Assembly (NCBI GenBank): GCA_039964455.1
Contig: JBDVXK010000025.1
Coordinates: forward strand, 62,001 to 126,000
DNA from: CALJFL01 sp039964455
Lineage (GTDB): Bacteria > Pseudomonadota > Gammaproteobacteria > Pseudomonadales > Halieaceae
Direction of reading: 5' to 3'
Length of the DNA stretch: 64,000 nt
Part shown: positions 60,592 to 64,000 of the stretch, piece after piece
Position numbering within the stretch: position 1 is the first letter of the stretch
How the letters are laid out: every line of letters starts with the position of its first letter
Translations under genes and position numbers: made by a program
The notes under the pieces: generated by a model
The model's database searches: none
What the model was told of the DNA's origin: nothing
Seen by the model: the letters and a program-made list of their open reading frames with translations, nothing else

Positions 60592-61325
60592 TAGATGTCC
60601 ATTATTGGCCTACGCCTAACGGCAAGAAGGTCACCATTGCGCTTGAAGAATGCGGCGTCGAATATCGCTTGGTGCCCTGCTCTATAGGTACCGGCGACCA
60701 GTTTACCGACGAGTTCCTCGATATCAGCCCCAATAACCGCATGCCGGCGATCGTCGACCAGAATCCGCCCGGCGGTGGCGAAGCAGTGCCGGTATTCGAA
60801 TCCGGTGCCTGCCTCATGTATATCGCCGAAGTCAGCGGCAAATTTTGTCCTGAAGACCTCAAAGGCAAGTATGACGTTTACCAGTGGATCGTCTGGCAAA
60901 TGGCCAATCAGGGACCTAAATTTGGTGAACTGGGGCATTTTCGTCGACTGGAGGACCGTGAAGGCGACCAGAGCTACGCGGTTCGCCGCTTCGACGACGA
61001 GGTGAACCGACTTTTCGGTGTGATGAACAACAGGCTCTACGACCGGCGTTACCTCGCGGGCGATGACTATACGGTGGCCGATATGGCCTGTTATCCCTGG
61101 GCAGTACGCTGCGACGAGCTGGGTCAGAAGCTTGAGGACTTCCCCTACTTTCGTCGTTGGCTGGAAGAACTTGGCGAAAGACCGGCGCTGCAAAAAGGAA
61201 TGGCTGTCGGGAGCGACTGGGGTTATCAGAGCTACGAAGAAATGAGCGAAGAAGAACTGAGCAACCTGCGCGAGATGCTGTACAACCAGCGCGCAAGACC
61301 GGCGCCCGAAGGCGGCCTGCTATAG
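60588..61325 (+). CDS. Glutathione S-transferase
   Basis: The 245-residue protein has an N-terminal thioredoxin-like domain (DVHYWPTPNGKKVTIALEE, ISPNNRMPAIVDQNPPG and ESGACLMYIAE) and a helical C-terminal domain (LAGDDYTVADMACYPWAVR). The NGKK start and NRMPA turn resemble the YghU/YfcG/Ure2-like class, some of which act as disulfide reductases. In this cluster it could remove glutathione conjugates or detoxify oxygenase products. The ATG overlaps the Rieske oxygenase stop (ATGA), so they are coupled. Confidence 0.92.
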   Translation: MIDVHYWPTPNGKKVTIALEECGVEYRLVPCSIGTGDQFTDEFLDISPNNRMPAIVDQNPPGGGEAVPVFESGACLMYIAEVSGKFCPEDLKGKYDVYQWIVWQMANQGPKFGELGHFRRLEDREGDQSYAVRRFDDEVNRLFGVMNNRLYDRRYLAGDDYTVADMACYPWAVRCDELGQKLEDFPYFRRWLEELGERPALQKGMAVGSDWGYQSYEEMSEEELSNLREMLYNQRARPAPEGGLL

Positions 61326-61335
61326 GAGTAGCTCC

Positions 61336-62085
61336 ATGGACCAAGGTATTAATTTCGACTTCAGCGGCGCCAGGGTATTGGTAACCGGCGCAAGCAGCGG
61401 TATCGGGCACGCCATTGCTGTCGCCTATCGCGATGCGGGGGCAAGCGTTATCGCTACCGGCCGCAAGAACCAGAGCAGTGACTACGACAGCGACCTTAGC
61501 GGTATGGACTACCGCCAGCTCGACGTAGGCAACCGGGATGCACTCTTTGACCTCGCCAGCGACCTTGATGCATTGGACATACTGATTAACAACGCCGGCG
61601 GGGCGCAGGGCAACGAATGGGAAGCAGATAACTTCGATGCCTCTATCAATGTCAACCTGAGCAGCGTTTTCCACCTGAGCAGCGCCTGCAAGGACCTGCT
61701 GGCCGCCAGTGACTTTCCAGGCGGTGCCAGCGTGATCGGCATCGCTTCCATGACGTCCTACTTTGGTTTCGCCTGGACACCGGGTTACGGCCCTGCAAAA
61801 GCGGGGCTGGTACAAATGATGAAAACATTGGGGATGACCTGGGGCGAGCTGGGCATTCGCGCCAATGCTGTTGCCGCAGGACTGACGCGCTCCAACCTAA
61901 CCGCCGACACGATGGATAACATGCAGGACATGGTCGCCGAGACCGTAAGGCGTCAGGGGCTTAAACGCACCGGAGTGCCCGAGGACATTGCGCCAGCTGT
62001 GTTGTTTCTCACCTCACCTGCTGCGAGCTGGATAACCGGGCAAACACTCCCCGTTGACGGCGGCTTTACCAGCGGCATGAATTAA
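61336..62085 (+). CDS. Short-chain dehydrogenase/reductase
   Basis: The 249-residue classical SDR has TGASSGIG (17-24), NNAGG at 85-89 and the catalytic pair Tyr151/Lys155 in YGPAK. TGRKNQSSDY after the second strand suggests NADP(H). AGGAG precedes the ATG. It follows the glutathione transferase by 10 nt and ends the rightward unit. A convergent permease begins its stop 21 nt downstream, and no terminator is seen between them. Confidence 0.92.
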   Translation: MDQGINFDFSGARVLVTGASSGIGHAIAVAYRDAGASVIATGRKNQSSDYDSDLSGMDYRQLDVGNRDALFDLASDLDALDILINNAGGAQGNEWEADNFDASINVNLSSVFHLSSACKDLLAASDFPGGASVIGIASMTSYFGFAWTPGYGPAKAGLVQMMKTLGMTWGELGIRANAVAAGLTRSNLTADTMDNMQDMVAETVRRQGLKRTGVPEDIAPAVLFLTSPAASWITGQTLPVDGGFTSGMN

Positions 62086-62106
62086 CAGGCCACTCGGTAC
62101 GCTGGG

Positions 62107-63831
62107 CTAAAAAGGAAAGACGTAGGGCAGTAACGAGATAACCAGCACCGAGTAGACAATCGATAACGGCAGCCCACTACGAAAATAGTCGCGCAAGGTG
62201 TAACCCCCCAGGTTTTGTACCATCAGGTTAGTGGTATAGCCGTATGGCGTCAGGAAGCTGGCGCTGGCGCCAAAAGCCACCGCCATAACGAAAGGCATGT
62301 GGCTCAAGCCATAACTCTCCGCAAGACCAAAAGCGATAGGAAATGCCAGCGCCGCTGCGGCATTATTGGTCATCAACTCTGTCAGCAACAAAGTGCCCAG
62401 ATAGATCCCGGCCAGCGCTACATACGGGCCCAGGGACTCAAGGTTATTGTGCAGGCCGTCGGCAATAATCGCGACAAGGCCCGAGTTGTTCAATGCCTGC
62501 GACAGTGTCAGGGCCGACGCGATGATCAGCCAAAGCTCGAATGGAAAACGTCGGCGCAGCTCCGAACCACCGATCACCCCAAATGCCAACATTCCAGCTA
62601 ACAGGAATGCCAGCCCCTTAATCAATGGCAGAACCTCAAGTGACGCCAGAACAACTACCGACAACAAGCCGATACTCATGAAATAGTTTTGCCAGGAACT
62701 GACCGAGCTGCCCGCCACTTCCTCATCGATAACGGCAAAGTTCTTGTCGAGATTTTTACGGTCGTTGAAGTCTGAACCCACCGCCAGCATAAGACTGTCG
62801 CCAGCTTGCACAGTGATATTTCCCAACTTGCCTGACAGGCGTTTACCACCGCGACGAAGGCCAACAACCGCTGCATCGAACAGCGAACGAAAGCCACTGT
62901 CCTTGATCGTTTTCCCTTCGATAGACGCATTGGGCATCACAATGACTTCGACCATATTGTCGCGCAACAAGCCCTCCTCCAGTGCGAAGGTAGTCAGCCC
63001 GTCGAAGCGTTCCAGAATACCCAGCTGTTTGATATCACCCGAGAAAATAAGTTTATCACCGGCCTCTATGTACTCCTGGGGTGCCACCGGTGAAATAAGA
63101 TGGTTGCCACGAACGACCTCTACGAGAAAAATATCGTCCAGGTCGCGCAAGCCGTTGTCTGCGATGCTTTTGCCAATCAAGCTCGAGTCTGCGCTGACCT
63201 CCGCCTCGATAAGGTATTCATTAACATCCATTTGCTCCGTAGCTACCGCCGGCAACAATCTGGAAGACAACAGCATCACTGCCAGGCCTGCTACGGTAAC
63301 GGTAGCCCCGATCTTGAAGAAATCAAAAAATGCCAGACCCTGACCGGTTGCATCCTCAAGGAAGCTGCTGACAATCAGGTTGGTCGATGTGCCAATGAGG
63401 GTCATGGTACCCCCTAAAATCGCGGCGTAAGAAAGCGGAATCAACAGGCGCGATGCGGGGTGGTGCTTGTTGCTGCGCACTGTGTGGGCCAGTGTGGCAA
63501 CGACTGCTGTGTTGTTAACGAAGGCCGAGAATACGGCTGTCACCGCGCCCAAGCGCAATAGTGAGGCACTGTAACTAGGTGTTATCAGAGTGCCGGAGAG
63601 TCGACTCAACCAGGGCAGTTTTTCCAGACCAACCGACACCAGCAACAACAAAAGCAGAGTAACCAGTCCGGTATTGGAGGCTTTATCGAGCACTTCGGCG
63701 GTATCAACCAGTCCCAGAAAATACGCCGCCAGCATGGCGCTGACAAACACCCACGATGCGGCCCAGTCTGTAAAAATCAGGCTATAGAGCAACCACAGGA
63801 AAAGCGCTGAGACCAATAATTGATCAATCAT
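62107..63831 (-). CDS. SLC13-type permease with RCK/TrkA-C domains
   Basis: The 574-residue membrane protein has the SLC13/arsenite-permease superfamily layout: an N-terminal helix bundle with SAFVNNTAVVATLAHTV and GGTMTLIGTSTNLIVSSF, two cytosolic TrkA-C domains (about 200-370) and a second bundle with TNNAAAALAFPIAFGL and PYGYTTNLMVQNLGGYTLRD. The repeated NNT/TNN and GTSTN motifs form the substrate and sodium site. Sulfate or C4-dicarboxylate are family precedents. ATG at 63831 is used; an in-frame GTG at 63852 is possible. It shows no close tie to the catabolic genes. Confidence 0.9.
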   Translation of the reverse strand: MIDQLLVSALFLWLLYSLIFTDWAASWVFVSAMLAAYFLGLVDTAEVLDKASNTGLVTLLLLLLVSVGLEKLPWLSRLSGTLITPSYSASLLRLGAVTAVFSAFVNNTAVVATLAHTVRSNKHHPASRLLIPLSYAAILGGTMTLIGTSTNLIVSSFLEDATGQGLAFFDFFKIGATVTVAGLAVMLLSSRLLPAVATEQMDVNEYLIEAEVSADSSLIGKSIADNGLRDLDDIFLVEVVRGNHLISPVAPQEYIEAGDKLIFSGDIKQLGILERFDGLTTFALEEGLLRDNMVEVIVMPNASIEGKTIKDSGFRSLFDAAVVGLRRGGKRLSGKLGNITVQAGDSLMLAVGSDFNDRKNLDKNFAVIDEEVAGSSVSSWQNYFMSIGLLSVVVLASLEVLPLIKGLAFLLAGMLAFGVIGGSELRRRFPFELWLIIASALTLSQALNNSGLVAIIADGLHNNLESLGPYVALAGIYLGTLLLTELMTNNAAAALAFPIAFGLAESYGLSHMPFVMAVAFGASASFLTPYGYTTNLMVQNLGGYTLRDYFRSGLPLSIVYSVLVISLLPYVFPF

Positions 63832-63956
63832 TGAACGATTTCGAAAACCCACATTCTAAAGGCCTAGCATACGCTTTTAGCGGCTAGCCCGACAACAGCC
63901 CGAGAAGGCCTGCCTGCGCTACAATTACCAGATTCTTTCTATAAGGAGCCATCCTA

Positions 63957-64000
63957 ATGAAACGCATACTCATCATTGCCAGCGTGGCTGTGCTCACCGC
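63957..64000 (+). CDS. Start of an exported protein (partial)
   Basis: An AAGGAG site (63943-63948) precedes an ATG that opens MKRILIIASVAVLTA, a clear signal-peptide start, which runs off the window. Nothing more can be said about its function. Confidence 0.6.
   Translation, partial: MKRILIIASVAVLT

Noticed and set aside
1..64000. CRISPR array, insertion sequence, prophage or tRNA
   Set aside because: No regularly spaced repeats, transposase or integrase frames, or cloverleaf sequences were noticed on reading through the window.

Overview
The window is a dense, protein-coding stretch of a Gram-negative chromosome. I infer an aerobic marine-type gammaproteobacterium, in the style of the Halieaceae/Cellvibrionales, from four TonB-dependent receptors, lipoproteins with lipoboxes, an AaeXAB-like efflux set, CpxRA-like signalling, SstT, periplasmic MsrA and many SDR, luciferase-like and Old-Yellow-Enzyme oxidoreductases. 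I found no rRNA, tRNA, insertion sequence, prophage or CRISPR array. The species assignment is inference only.

Layout. 0-9.6 kb: the end of a nitronate-monooxygenase-like gene, periplasmic msrA, a sulfotransferase/DUF1214 pair, a DUF481 outer-membrane protein, an MscS channel, an overlapping L,D-transpeptidase/M15 peptidase pair and a class II aldolase. 9.7-16.4 kb: a same-strand run of FUSC pump, NodT outer-membrane factor, DUF1656 protein, HlyD adaptor, K+ channel and AI-2E-type permease. 16.7-24.3 kb: a TonB receptor, an alkylsulfatase-like metallo-beta-lactamase-fold enzyme, a luciferase-like oxidoreductase, an SDR, a small membrane protein, DAHP synthase and an NTF2-like protein. 24.3-27.4 kb: a three-gene unit of cytochrome c5 lipoprotein, Tat-type aldonolactone-oxidase-like flavoprotein and Tat-type fold-type-III PLP protein. 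27.4-33.5 kb: a DUF501 gene, then a cobalamin riboswitch controlling btuB-cobO-btuC-btuD-btuF. 33.4-46.3 kb: SstT, MetY, a TonB receptor with a class II aldolase, Crp-like and HxlR-like regulators, cpxRA, a TauD dioxygenase, an alanine/glycine symporter and a fatty-acid desaturase. 46.5-62.1 kb: a lone lipoprotein with a GspG-like domain, then an accessory catabolic region. 62.1-64 kb: an SLC13/RCK permease and the start of one more exported protein.

How the genes work together. The B12 operon is a complete import route (outer-membrane receptor, binding protein, permease, ATPase) plus corrinoid adenosylation, under a riboswitch whose expression platform probably hides the btuB ribosome-binding site. 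The 47-62 kb region is built as a catabolic cluster. A leftward operon (TonB receptor, luciferase-like oxidoreductase, SDR, NTF2-like protein, Old Yellow Enzyme) diverges from a rightward set (4Fe-4S flavin reductase with DUF3604; then SDR, KshA-like Rieske oxygenase, glutathione transferase, SDR), with an AraC-type regulator between. It probably imports and oxidises a hydrophobic or cyclic substrate that cannot be named from sequence. The best candidates for an undescribed system are the periplasmic cytochrome/flavoprotein/PLP trio at 24.3-27.4 kb, whose PLP protein appears to lack the metal ligands of its relatives, and the catabolic cluster.
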